Assembly: GCA_023489205.1 (NCBI GenBank)
Contig: JAMDDF010000085.1
Span: forward strand, 1-5,016
From: Actinomycetota bacterium
GTDB taxonomy: Bacteria > Actinomycetota > Acidimicrobiia > Acidimicrobiales > Palsa-688
Length of the DNA: 5,016 nucleotides
Direction of reading: 5' to 3'
Shown here piece by piece: positions 1 to 5,016 of this stretch. Within the stretch, counting starts at the first letter, position 1, and each line of letters begins with the position of its first letter. The notes below the pieces were generated by a model. It did no database searches and was not told the origin of the DNA. It worked only from the letters and a program-made list of their open reading frames with translations. The position numbers and the translations under genes were made by a program.

Positions 1-963
1 TTCTACTCGATCGTTGGCCTTGGTCGAGGTGCCGTGGGCACAGATGTAGTCCACTTGTTCCGGCCTCACGCGCGAACGCGAAAGGGCGGCGGTTATGGCG
101 GCACGCGGCCCGGACCCGTCTGGGCGCGGTGCGCTCACGTGGTAGGCGTCGCAAGTGAGGGCCCCGCCGGCCAGCCGGGCGTAGGGAGTTTTGCCGCGCC
201 GGCGGGCGTGCTCGGCAGTTTCGACCACGGCCACGACGGCGCCTTCGCCGAAGACGAACCCGTCGCGCATGGCATCGAAGGGCCGGCTCGCCCCGGCGGG
301 GTCGTCGTTGCGCGTCGACATGGCGCCCATGACGGCGAGGCCTGCGAACATGACGGGCGTGATGGCGGCGTCGGTCCCCCCGCACACGACGACGTCGGCT
401 TCGTCGGACATGATCAGCCTTCGGGCTTCGACGAGGGCGTACAGGCCACTTGCGCACGCCAGAGAACTGGCGGACACCGGCCCGCGGATGTTGAGGTCTA
501 TCGCTATCTCGCACGCGGGCATATTGGTGAGGGAGGAGGAAACGAAGTGCGGGCTGATGCGGCGGAACGCCTCGTCTACTAGCGAACGCGTGGCGGCCTC
601 GATCGTGTCGAACCCGGCGACCGCGGCGTTGACTACCGCGCCGATGCGGGCGGGGTCCTCGGCACTGAGGTCGAGCCCGGCATCGGCAATAGCCTCACGA
701 GCGGCAGCGACCGCGAACTGCGTGAAGCGCGCCGAACGGCGCAGGCGCTTTCCTTCGAGCACCGTGGCCGGATCGAAGCCGCGCACCTCGCCAGCGATGC
801 GGGTTGGGAAGCCCTTGGGCTCGAAGTGGGTGACGGGCCCCACCCCCGAACGCCCCGCCACAAGGTTGCGCCAGGTCGTCTCCCGGTCGTTGCCGACGGG
901 CGTCACAGCGCCGAAGCCTGTGACGACCACCTCGTCCCCCTCGCCGTGCGCACGTTGGGCCAC
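1..963 (-). CDS. fabF: beta-ketoacyl-ACP synthase II (FabF-like), partial: C-terminus beyond window
   Basis: Condensing enzyme of type II fatty acid synthesis: it joins malonyl-ACP to an acyl chain held on an active-site cysteine, in the cytoplasm. The visible 321 residues cover most of a family of about 410. The N-terminal VVVTGFG strand is at residues 12-18, the nucleophile Cys170 lies in SSLACASG, GFVFGEG is at 235-241, and the first catalytic histidine is His310 in AHGTST. Spacing from VVVTG to Cys and His equals that of E. coli FabF as I remember it. The second histidine, the conserved lysine and the C-terminal glycine-rich loop lie off the left edge. The start chosen is GTG at 963, with AGAGGG 9 nt upstream. 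GTG at 930, preceded by GAGGGGG at 5 nt, is an equally good alternative that removes 11 residues. The gene begins 34 bp after the response regulator stop and is probably co-transcribed with it. A specialised polyketide or modified-lipid KAS cannot be excluded. Confidence 0.95.
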   Translation of the reverse strand, partial: MAQRAHGEGDEVVVTGFGAVTPVGNDRETTWRNLVAGRSGVGPVTHFEPKGFPTRIAGEVRGFDPATVLEGKRLRRSARFTQFAVAAAREAIADAGLDLSAEDPARIGAVVNAAVAGFDTIEAATRSLVDEAFRRISPHFVSSSLTNMPACEIAIDLNIRGPVSASSLACASGLYALVEARRLIMSDEADVVVCGGTDAAITPVMFAGLAVMGAMSTRNDDPAGASRPFDAMRDGFVFGEGAVVAVVETAEHARRRGKTPYARLAGGALTCDAYHVSAPRPDGSGPRAAITAALSRSRVRPEQVDYICAHGTSTKANDRVE

Positions 964-997
964 CTCGCGCGTCCCTCTGACCTGCGTTGTCGGCTGG

Positions 998-1645
998 TCA
1001 GCTAGGTGGGTGCTGCGCGAGCTTGGAGCGTGTCGCGTAGACCGCCGCCTCGGTGCGGCGGGCGAACCCCATCTTGGCGAGTAGGTTGGACACGTAGTTT
1101 TTGACGGTCTTTTCGGCGAGGTAAAGCTCGGCCCCGATCTGGCGGTTGGTCTTGCCCTCTGCGATCAGGTCGAGGATCCGGCGCTCCTGGGGCGACAGCT
1201 TGGCCAAGCGCTCGTCTTCTCGGTTCCCCCGGAGGCGCTCCATGACCGTTGCCGTGAGGGCGGGGTCGATGAGCGACTGGCCGGACGCCACCCGCCTGAC
1301 CGCGGACACCAGCTCGGGGCCCCGGATCTCCTTCAGGAGATAGCCGCTTGCACCCGCCAAGATCGCCGAGAAAAGAGCGTCGTCGTCGGCGAAGGACGTG
1401 AGCATCAAGCAGCGCAGGTCGGGCAAGGCCGCCCGTAGCTCGCGGCAGAGCTCGATGCCGCTCTCCCCCGGTAGCCGTACGTCGAGGAGGGCCACGTCGG
1501 GCTGGGTGCCCAGGACGCGGTCGAGCGCCTCCTCGGCGTTAGCGGCTTCGCCTACGACCTCCAGGTCGTCTTGCGGCTCGAACAGCTCCCGCAGCCCTCG
1601 CCGGACGACCTCGTGGTCGTCCACGAGGAACACCCGTACTGACAT
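998..1645 (-). CDS. devR: NarL/LuxR-family response regulator, DevR (DosR)-like
   Basis: Two-component DNA-binding response regulator of 215 residues, full length for the family. The receiver domain (about 3-118) has the acidic pair Asp9/Asp10, phosphoacceptor Asp55 in LLDVRLP, Thr83 and Lys105. The C-terminal LuxR-type helix-turn-helix (about 148-208) has LSPQERRILDLIAEGKTN and recognition helix LAEKTVKNYVSNLLAKMG. Lys179, Lys182 and Asn183 match the residues reported to contact DNA in Mycobacterium tuberculosis DosR. HEVVRRGL, IELCRELR, PDLRCLMLTS and ILAGASGYLLK are also strongly DevR-like. ATG at 1645 is the first possible start, since an in-frame TAG lies 9 nt upstream; the ribosome binding site is poor. 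The cognate kinase is probably the one at 3069-4565, separated by two genes. Inferred targets are the box-like sites at 2544-2563 and 4603-4622. The DevR-like call is strong; true orthology with the hypoxia regulator is inferred. Confidence 0.93.
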   Translation of the reverse strand: MSVRVFLVDDHEVVRRGLRELFEPQDDLEVVGEAANAEEALDRVLGTQPDVALLDVRLPGESGIELCRELRAALPDLRCLMLTSFADDDALFSAILAGASGYLLKEIRGPELVSAVRRVASGQSLIDPALTATVMERLRGNREDERLAKLSPQERRILDLIAEGKTNRQIGAELYLAEKTVKNYVSNLLAKMGFARRTEAAVYATRSKLAQHPPS

Positions 1646-1802
1646 GCCTGCAGCCTACTGGCGGGCCCAGGGGGTGCGAAAGGGCTCACGGAGACGCGGA
1701 GGCGGCCAACTCGCCTGCGAGGCCACCCGCGGGTACGGCCGCGCCGGTGCGCGAAAGCGACCGGGGGAGGGCTATCCGATGAGGGCCCTTGCCCCGGCCG
1801 CT

Positions 1803-1836
1803 TTGAGCCGATGGCTAGCTCAAGTTGGTCCTAGCC
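1803..1836 (-). terminator. overlapping hairpin repeats, possible terminator of the membrane-protein gene
   Basis: Just beyond the membrane-protein stop, two inverted repeats share one base. GGCTAG (1813-1818) pairs with CTAGCC (1831-1836) across a 12-nt loop. TTGAGC (1803-1808) pairs with GCTCAA (1818-1823) across a 9-nt loop. Both hairpins could not form fully at once. No T-run follows on the minus strand, so this would be a U-less terminator of the kind common in GC-rich actinobacteria, or it may have no function. Confidence 0.3.
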
Positions 1837-1840
1837 GGCG

Positions 1841-2467
1841 CTAAACGGCGACGCCTTGGGTCAGGCTCGGCTGGGCCGTGCGAAGTTCCGGTATCTCGGC
1901 ATCGAGGGGCACCCGGCGGGAGTGCCAGAGGCCGAGGCCGGAGAGGACCAGCGTCAACGCGGCCATGGCGAAGGAGACGATCCCGGCCCAGAGGGCGACC
2001 TGGCCGACCTGCCACCAACCGTAGGCGTTGAGGAGCAGGCCGCGGAGCGTGGTGCCCTGGAAGACGGTCTGGACGGTCGCCTCAGCGGCCTTTTGGGCAG
2101 CGCTGCCCGGGGGGAGCGCTCTTGCCTCCGCTGACAGCTCGGAGTACGTCTTGCCCCCGCCGATCTCTTTCAGGTGCACGGCGATGAAGTCGTTGGCGTA
2201 CACCTCCGCCTGGGCGCCGGTCGCAAGTTTCTGGCCGGCGTAGCGGGAGACCGATGGGATCATGCCGGGCGTGATCTCGGTGCCCGCCTTGGCGTGAGCG
2301 AAGGCCGCCTTGGAGGGGAAGGTGATCTGCTGTTCGGCTAGCTGGCTGTGGACGGTCGAGGTGGCGTAGCTGTAACCCCACATCGCGAGGGCCCCGGCCA
2401 CGATGAGCACCAGGGCGAGCATTGCCCCGCCGGCGCTCACTAGGATGTCGAAGCTCTTCCTACGCAT
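1841..2467 (-). CDS. two-helix membrane protein of an uncharacterised actinobacterial family
   Basis: A 208-residue membrane protein of unknown function. A short basic N-terminus (MRRKSFD) precedes a hydrophobic helix at about 8-32. A hydrophilic domain of about 120 residues follows, with QLAEQQITFP near 42-51, then RYAGQKLATGAQAEVYANDFIAVHL and GGKTYSELS, and a conserved-looking FQGTTLRGLLLNAYGWW stretch at about 136-152. A second helix spans about 153-180 before a polar tail. The positive N-terminus suggests N-in topology with the central domain outside the membrane. I recognise the pattern from actinobacterial proteins that databases sometimes name after LigA ring-opening dioxygenase; nothing here supports that enzyme. 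ATG at 2467 has AGGAAAGGA upstream at a rather long spacing of about 12 nt. The upstream gap contains DosR-box-like motifs, and the response regulator follows downstream, so induction by that regulator is plausible. Confidence 0.88.
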   Translation of the reverse strand: MRRKSFDILVSAGGAMLALVLIVAGALAMWGYSYATSTVHSQLAEQQITFPSKAAFAHAKAGTEITPGMIPSVSRYAGQKLATGAQAEVYANDFIAVHLKEIGGGKTYSELSAEARALPPGSAAQKAAEATVQTVFQGTTLRGLLLNAYGWWQVGQVALWAGIVSFAMAALTLVLSGLGLWHSRRVPLDAEIPELRTAQPSLTQGVAV

Positions 2468-2543
2468 CTTGTCTTGTGTTCCTTTCCTTGCTCGCCTCTT
2501 TGGGCTTCTTGAGAAAAGTCTCCGGCACTCGGCCGCGACCGCG

Positions 2544-2563
2544 TTAGGGCCTAATGTCCCTGC
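2544..2563 (-). promoter_or_regulatory. DosR-box-like operator upstream of the membrane-protein gene
   Basis: On the minus strand this reads GCAGGGACATTAGGCCCTAA, an imperfect palindrome with half-sites GGGAC and GGCCC and a 4-nt centre. It matches 14 of 20 positions of the mycobacterial consensus TTSGGGACTWWAGTCCCSAA as I recall it. It lies about 76 bp upstream of the membrane-protein ATG, a usual place for an activator site. Binding by the DevR-like regulator in this window is inferred. Confidence 0.55.
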
Positions 2564-2566
2564 TTA

Positions 2567-2582
2567 GGACCTTCGAACGTCC
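2567..2582. promoter_or_regulatory. second GGAC/GTCC palindrome, candidate operator
   Basis: GGACCTTCGAACGTCC is palindromic in 7 of 8 base pairs. It carries the same GGAC/GTCC arms as the neighbouring DosR-like box, but with an 8-nt spacer instead of 4. Its GTCCC arm (2579-2583) lies 23 bp from the GTCCC of that box (2556-2560). It may be a weak or half-site operator. Confidence 0.3.
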
Positions 2583-2600
2583 CTTGCGAGGCAACAGGGT

Positions 2601-2620
2601 GTCCCGCCAAAGGGGGGGAC
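2601..2620 (-). terminator. possible terminator hairpin after the kinase/split-barrel operon
   Basis: GTCCC (2601-2605) and GGGAC (2616-2620) are inverted repeats around a 10-nt centre, with a possible inner CC/GG pairing. They start 18 bp after the split-barrel gene stop. No T-run follows. The GTCCC arm is also the third of three such motifs spaced 22-23 bp apart, so the repeat may be part of an operator cluster instead. Confidence 0.25.
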
Positions 2621-2638
2621 GAAGGAGCGGCGCTACGG

Positions 2639-3067
2639 CTACCTGGGCGAAGACGGCGGTATGTACAGGCGCCGGCCTCGGAAGACCGGGTTGACGATCC
2701 CTATCCAGCGGTCCTTCGTGCCGGGGGCCCAGTGCTCTATAGGGTGGCTGCGGGCGGCCACGGAGCGCGGGTCGATGCTGTCGGTGATGTCGGCGCCTTC
2801 GCCGCTCACCACTACGTCCCAACCCTCGTGCGTCGAGGGGTCGATGCTGTCGGCTTCGAACGCTACGTGGCCCAGGGGAGCCCGGCCGAGGAGGACCGAG
2901 GACGCGGTGCCGAAGACGACGGTGCGGCCTTCCAGTGCGAAGTTGATCGGGAAGATCTCGGGGCGCCCGTCCTCGGTGACCACGGCCACGCGGCCGTACT
3001 CGACCTGCCCGAGCAAGGCCACGCACTCCTCTTCGGTCAGTGCCTCGAACTGGCTATCCCAAGCCAT
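2639..3067 (-). CDS. split-barrel protein, pyridoxamine 5'-phosphate oxidase-like family
   Basis: A 142-residue protein of the pyridoxamine-phosphate-oxidase fold, a small beta-barrel that usually dimerises and binds FMN, F420 or heme. Features include FEALTEEECVALLGQVEYGRVAVVTEDGRPEIFPINF at about 7-43, VVFGTASSVLL at 50-60, VAFEADSID at 68-76 and GWDVVVSGEG at 82-91. The spacing and sequence fit the short actinobacterial PPOX-like class that includes proteins of the mycobacterial DosR regulon such as Rv3129. Cofactor and substrate cannot be read from the sequence, and no real PNP oxidase activity is claimed. ATG at 3067 is chosen because AAAGGAG lies 7 nt upstream and the family motif starts soon after. 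A longer frame from 3130 would overlap the kinase and lacks support. The start comes 1 nt after the kinase TGA, so the two genes are very likely translationally coupled. Confidence 0.9.
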   Translation of the reverse strand: MAWDSQFEALTEEECVALLGQVEYGRVAVVTEDGRPEIFPINFALEGRTVVFGTASSVLLGRAPLGHVAFEADSIDPSTHEGWDVVVSGEGADITDSIDPRSVAARSHPIEHWAPGTKDRWIGIVNPVFRGRRLYIPPSSPR

Positions 3068-3068
3068 C

Positions 3069-4565
3069 TCATTGCTCCTTTCCCGGTTGACGCAGCGGTA
3101 CCCTCCACTCGAAGCAAGTCCCACCGCCATCGGCTTTCGACAGGTCCAAGCGCCCGCCGAGCAGCGCCGCGCGGGCTCGGGCGTTGGCTATGCCCGAGAG
3201 GCGCTTGGGTTCCCCGATGCCCACGCCATCGTCGATGACGCGCACGGCGAGCTCGCTGCCCACTTCGACATGGACCTCGACCTTGCTCGCGCGGGCGTGG
3301 CGGGCGACGTTGGAGAGGGCTTCGCGCAGCACGGTGGCTGCTTCGAGCTCCGCTTCGAGGGGCACGTCCCGGCTTGTCGTGCGGTGGAACGAGACGGCCG
3401 GTTCGAAGCCGAGCGCCTCGCCGGCGCGCGCCACGACTTGGTGGACCCTCGACTCGAGCCCCGTGCCCGGTGCCGCTTCGAGGGAAAAAATCGCTTCTCT
3501 TATCTCCCTTATGGTCGCGTCCAGCTCGGAAACGGTGGACGACACTCTGGTGGAGGCGGTTGGGTTGCTGATCAGGGCCAACGCCCCCTGCAGGCGCAGG
3601 CCGGCGCCGAAGAGGCGCTGGATGACGAGGTCGTGGAGGTCCCGAGCGATCCGCTCTCGTTCGGCTGCGATAGCCATGCGGTCGCGCTCTGCGCGGACGG
3701 TGGCCAGCTCGAGGGCGAGCACTGCCTGACCGGCCAAGGACTCGAGCACTTCGGTGCGACCGGGTTCGCCATCCGGCCAGTCTTCGCCGATGACGACCAG
3801 GGCGGCCTGGCGGACCTCGGCCTCCTTTGGGCAAGCGATGGGCAGGGACCGCGCCATGAAGCCTCTGCCCAGCTCTGCCTCGTCGGTGCCGCTTACCAGA
3901 GAAGGCTTGTCCCCAAGGTTTTCGGCCAGGGCTGCGAGGGCCTCCTTGTCGCCAGCGCTGGCCAGCACCCCCGTCCCGCTTGCCTGGGCCGAAACGATGG
4001 CGGCCGCGCTGGCGCCGGCGAGCTCGGACGCCCATCGGCATACCAGGCCGAGCGATGTCTCGAGGGGGCCTTCGGACAGCAGCTCCAAGCGGATCTGGGC
4101 CGAGGCGGCCTGTGAGCCGGCCTGTAGCCGGAGCCGCGCTTCGGTTGCCTTGCGCTCCGTGATGTCACGTAGCGCGGCCACGACCACGAGGCCCTCATCG
4201 CTTTGGAGGGGGGCCAGGCTGATGTCGAGGAGTATTTCCGTGCCGTCGCTCTTCCGGCCGCGAAGGTCGAGACCCGAGCCCATGTAGCGGACGTGGGGGT
4301 CGGCGCTGAAAGCGGCCCGTTGGCGCCGGTGGCTGTGACGTAAGCGAGCAGGCACGAGGACCTCGATCGGCTTGCCCTCGAGGGCCCCGGCCGGGTACCC
4401 GAACATCGCCTGGGCGAGCTCGTTGACGGCGACGACCTTGCCGTCACCATCGACCGCGATGGCTGCATCGGGCATGAGCGACAGGAAGCTAGCGAGCTCT
4501 TCCCCGTCGAGCTTCGGCCCTCTGGCCGGGCGCAGTTGCTCGGCTGGCTCGGCGTGCCTTGCCAT
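3069..4565 (-). CDS. PAS-GAF sensor histidine kinase, DevS/NarX-type (HisKA_3)
   Basis: Sensor kinase of 498 residues with no membrane segment, so cytoplasmic. A PAS domain spans about 22-138 (LMPDAAIAVDGDGKVVAVNELAQ, FGYPAGALEGKPIEVLVP, SDGTEILLDISLAPL, ending in RDITERK). A GAF-like segment covers about 158-290. A HisKA_3 dimerisation helix carries phospho-acceptor His311 in ERERIARDLHDLVIQRLFGAGLRLQG, very close to mycobacterial DevS/DosT. The HATPase domain (about 400-492) has Asn419 in LREALSNVARHA, DDGVGIG at 445-451 and a late GGGT at 480-483. Unlike DevS, which has two GAF domains, there is one PAS plus one GAF, and no histidine occurs from 92 to 310. PAS histidines are His77, His79 and His91. 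ATG at 4565 is the first possible start, as an in-frame TAA lies 15 nt upstream; GGAG sits only 2 nt before it. The likely partner is the response regulator at 998-1645. The signal sensed is unknown. Confidence 0.93.
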   Translation of the reverse strand: MARHAEPAEQLRPARGPKLDGEELASFLSLMPDAAIAVDGDGKVVAVNELAQAMFGYPAGALEGKPIEVLVPARLRHSHRRQRAAFSADPHVRYMGSGLDLRGRKSDGTEILLDISLAPLQSDEGLVVVAALRDITERKATEARLRLQAGSQAASAQIRLELLSEGPLETSLGLVCRWASELAGASAAAIVSAQASGTGVLASAGDKEALAALAENLGDKPSLVSGTDEAELGRGFMARSLPIACPKEAEVRQAALVVIGEDWPDGEPGRTEVLESLAGQAVLALELATVRAERDRMAIAAERERIARDLHDLVIQRLFGAGLRLQGALALISNPTASTRVSSTVSELDATIREIREAIFSLEAAPGTGLESRVHQVVARAGEALGFEPAVSFHRTTSRDVPLEAELEAATVLREALSNVARHARASKVEVHVEVGSELAVRVIDDGVGIGEPKRLSGIANARARAALLGGRLDLSKADGGGTCFEWRVPLRQPGKEQ

Positions 4566-4602
4566 CTCTCCGCGGGCAGCTTACTGCCCAACGACCTGCC
4601 GG

Positions 4603-4622
4603 CCCGGGCCCTTAGGCCCTTC
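4603..4622. promoter_or_regulatory. DosR-box-like inverted repeat in the divergent promoter region
   Basis: The 90-bp gap between the kinase start (4565) and the divergent start (4656) contains GGGCC (4606-4610), CTTA, then GGCCC (4615-4619). This is a palindrome with the same arm length and 4-nt spacer as a DosR box (GGGAC-N4-GTCCC). It matches 12 of 20 positions of the mycobacterial consensus as I recall it. It sits 33 bp from the plus-strand ATG and 37 bp from the kinase ATG, so one bound regulator could act on both genes. In GC-rich DNA a match of this quality may be chance. Confidence 0.4.
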
Positions 4623-4655
4623 CGGGAACCCGCCCGCCTGGGCGATCCTGAGGAC

Positions 4656-5016
4656 ATGGCTCCTGCCCAGGTGTCGGTGCTCACGGGTTCGGTTTTGGCC
4701 GGCGAGGCCACGAGCGTCGCGGCGGAGCGAGTCCCTTCGGGTCGCTGTCTGGAGCTGCTGACCAGTGCCACGTCAGGGTACCTTGCGCTCTCGCAAGGAG
4801 CGCTGCCGCTCGTGGTGCCGGTTACTTGTGCCCTCGATGGAGGGCGTTTGCTGGTGCGCGCCGGGCTCGGGCTGCTCGGTGCGACTTCCAGCCAACCCGG
4901 GGTCGTCGCTTTCCACACCTCTGCCACTAGCCCTGACGAGAACACGCGGTGGGAAGTCCTAGTGCAGGGTAGGGCGGAGCTTGACCGTGGCCCCGAGGTG
5001 GCCAAGCGTGCCAGAT
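4656..5016 (+). CDS. split-barrel protein, pyridoxamine 5'-phosphate oxidase-like family, partial: 3' end beyond window
   Basis: The first 120 residues of a protein resembling the PPOX-like (FMN/F420-binding split barrel) superfamily. After a leader of about 27 residues, CLELLTSATSGYLALSQGALPLVVPVTCALDGGRLLVRAG gives the helix plus first three strands of the fold. Then VVAFHTSATSPDENTRWEVLVQGRAEL corresponds to the VAFEVD...GWSVVVxG section of the family, as in the protein at 2639-3067. The two differ clearly in sequence and are not a recent duplication. ATG at 4656 is the only nearby start in frame upstream of the homologous region; AGGA ends 1 nt before it, which is close for a ribosome binding site, and GTG at 4671 is an alternative. 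It diverges from the kinase operon over a shared 90-bp region with a DosR-like box. Cofactor and substrate are unknown. Confidence 0.82.
   Translation, partial: MAPAQVSVLTGSVLAGEATSVAAERVPSGRCLELLTSATSGYLALSQGALPLVVPVTCALDGGRLLVRAGLGLLGATSSQPGVVAFHTSATSPDENTRWEVLVQGRAELDRGPEVAKRAR

Noticed and set aside
191..1084. Plus-strand open frame of 297 codons opposite the ketoacyl synthase
   Set aside because: The minus strand encodes an unambiguous KAS II with catalytic residues over this stretch; the plus frame is low-complexity and Ser/Arg/Ala-rich.
1783..1797. GGGCCCTTGCCCCGG upstream of the response regulator as a third DosR-like box
   Set aside because: The arms do not pair with the required 4-nt spacer; it reads as ordinary GC-rich sequence.
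1841..2467. Naming the membrane protein as LigA aromatic ring-opening dioxygenase
   Set aside because: The protein is two membrane helices around a small domain with no metal-binding dioxygenase motif; the name is an annotation artefact in this family.
3068..3130. Earlier start for the split-barrel gene at 3130
   Set aside because: It would overlap the kinase C-terminus and add 21 unrelated residues, while ATG at 3067 has a strong AAAGGAG at proper spacing.
2661..4115. Long plus-strand open frame of 484 codons opposite the kinase and split-barrel genes
   Set aside because: Its translation shows no recognisable domain and lies antisense to two clear protein families; it is a GC-rich shadow frame.
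3893..5005. Minus-strand open frame of 370 codons overlapping the kinase start and the divergent gene
   Set aside because: It is out of frame with the kinase PAS domain and its product is Ser/Arg/Pro-rich without motifs.

Overview
This GC-rich window has the compact layout and DevR/DevS (DosR/DosS)-type signalling proteins typical of an Actinomycetota chromosome. The genus cannot be read from the sequence. GTG appears to be used as a start at least once, and ribosome binding sites range from strong (AAAGGAG before the split-barrel gene) to nearly absent (response regulator).

Five genes lie on the minus strand and one on the plus strand. In minus-strand transcription order they are: a PAS-GAF-HisKA_3-HATPase sensor kinase (4565-3069); a 142-residue split-barrel protein of the pyridoxamine-phosphate-oxidase fold whose start is 1 nt past the kinase stop (3067-2639); a 171-bp gap with repeated GGGAC/GTCCC motifs resembling DosR boxes; a two-helix membrane protein of a recognisable but uncharacterised actinobacterial family (2467-1841); a 195-bp gap; a NarL/DevR-type response regulator (1645-998); and a beta-ketoacyl-ACP synthase II (963 to beyond the left edge). 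Diverging from the kinase across a 90-bp gap is a second split-barrel protein (4656 to beyond the right edge). That gap also holds a GGGCC-N4-GGCCC inverted repeat of DosR-box geometry.

Read together, the locus looks like a compact relative of the mycobacterial DevRS hypoxia/NO/dormancy system. The kinase would phosphorylate the regulator, and the regulator would bind the boxes in the two promoter regions and drive the kinase/split-barrel operon, the divergent split-barrel gene and the membrane protein. The least expected points are the sensor part (a PAS domain plus a GAF-like segment without any histidine, so a DevS-type GAF heme site is absent) and the fatty-acid condensing enzyme directly downstream of the regulator. 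These functional links are inferences from family resemblance and gene order.

No stretch over 300 bases is gene-free. The gap 1646-1840 holds overlapping hairpin-forming repeats but no promoter I can identify. I saw no tRNA, rRNA, CRISPR array, insertion sequence or attachment site.
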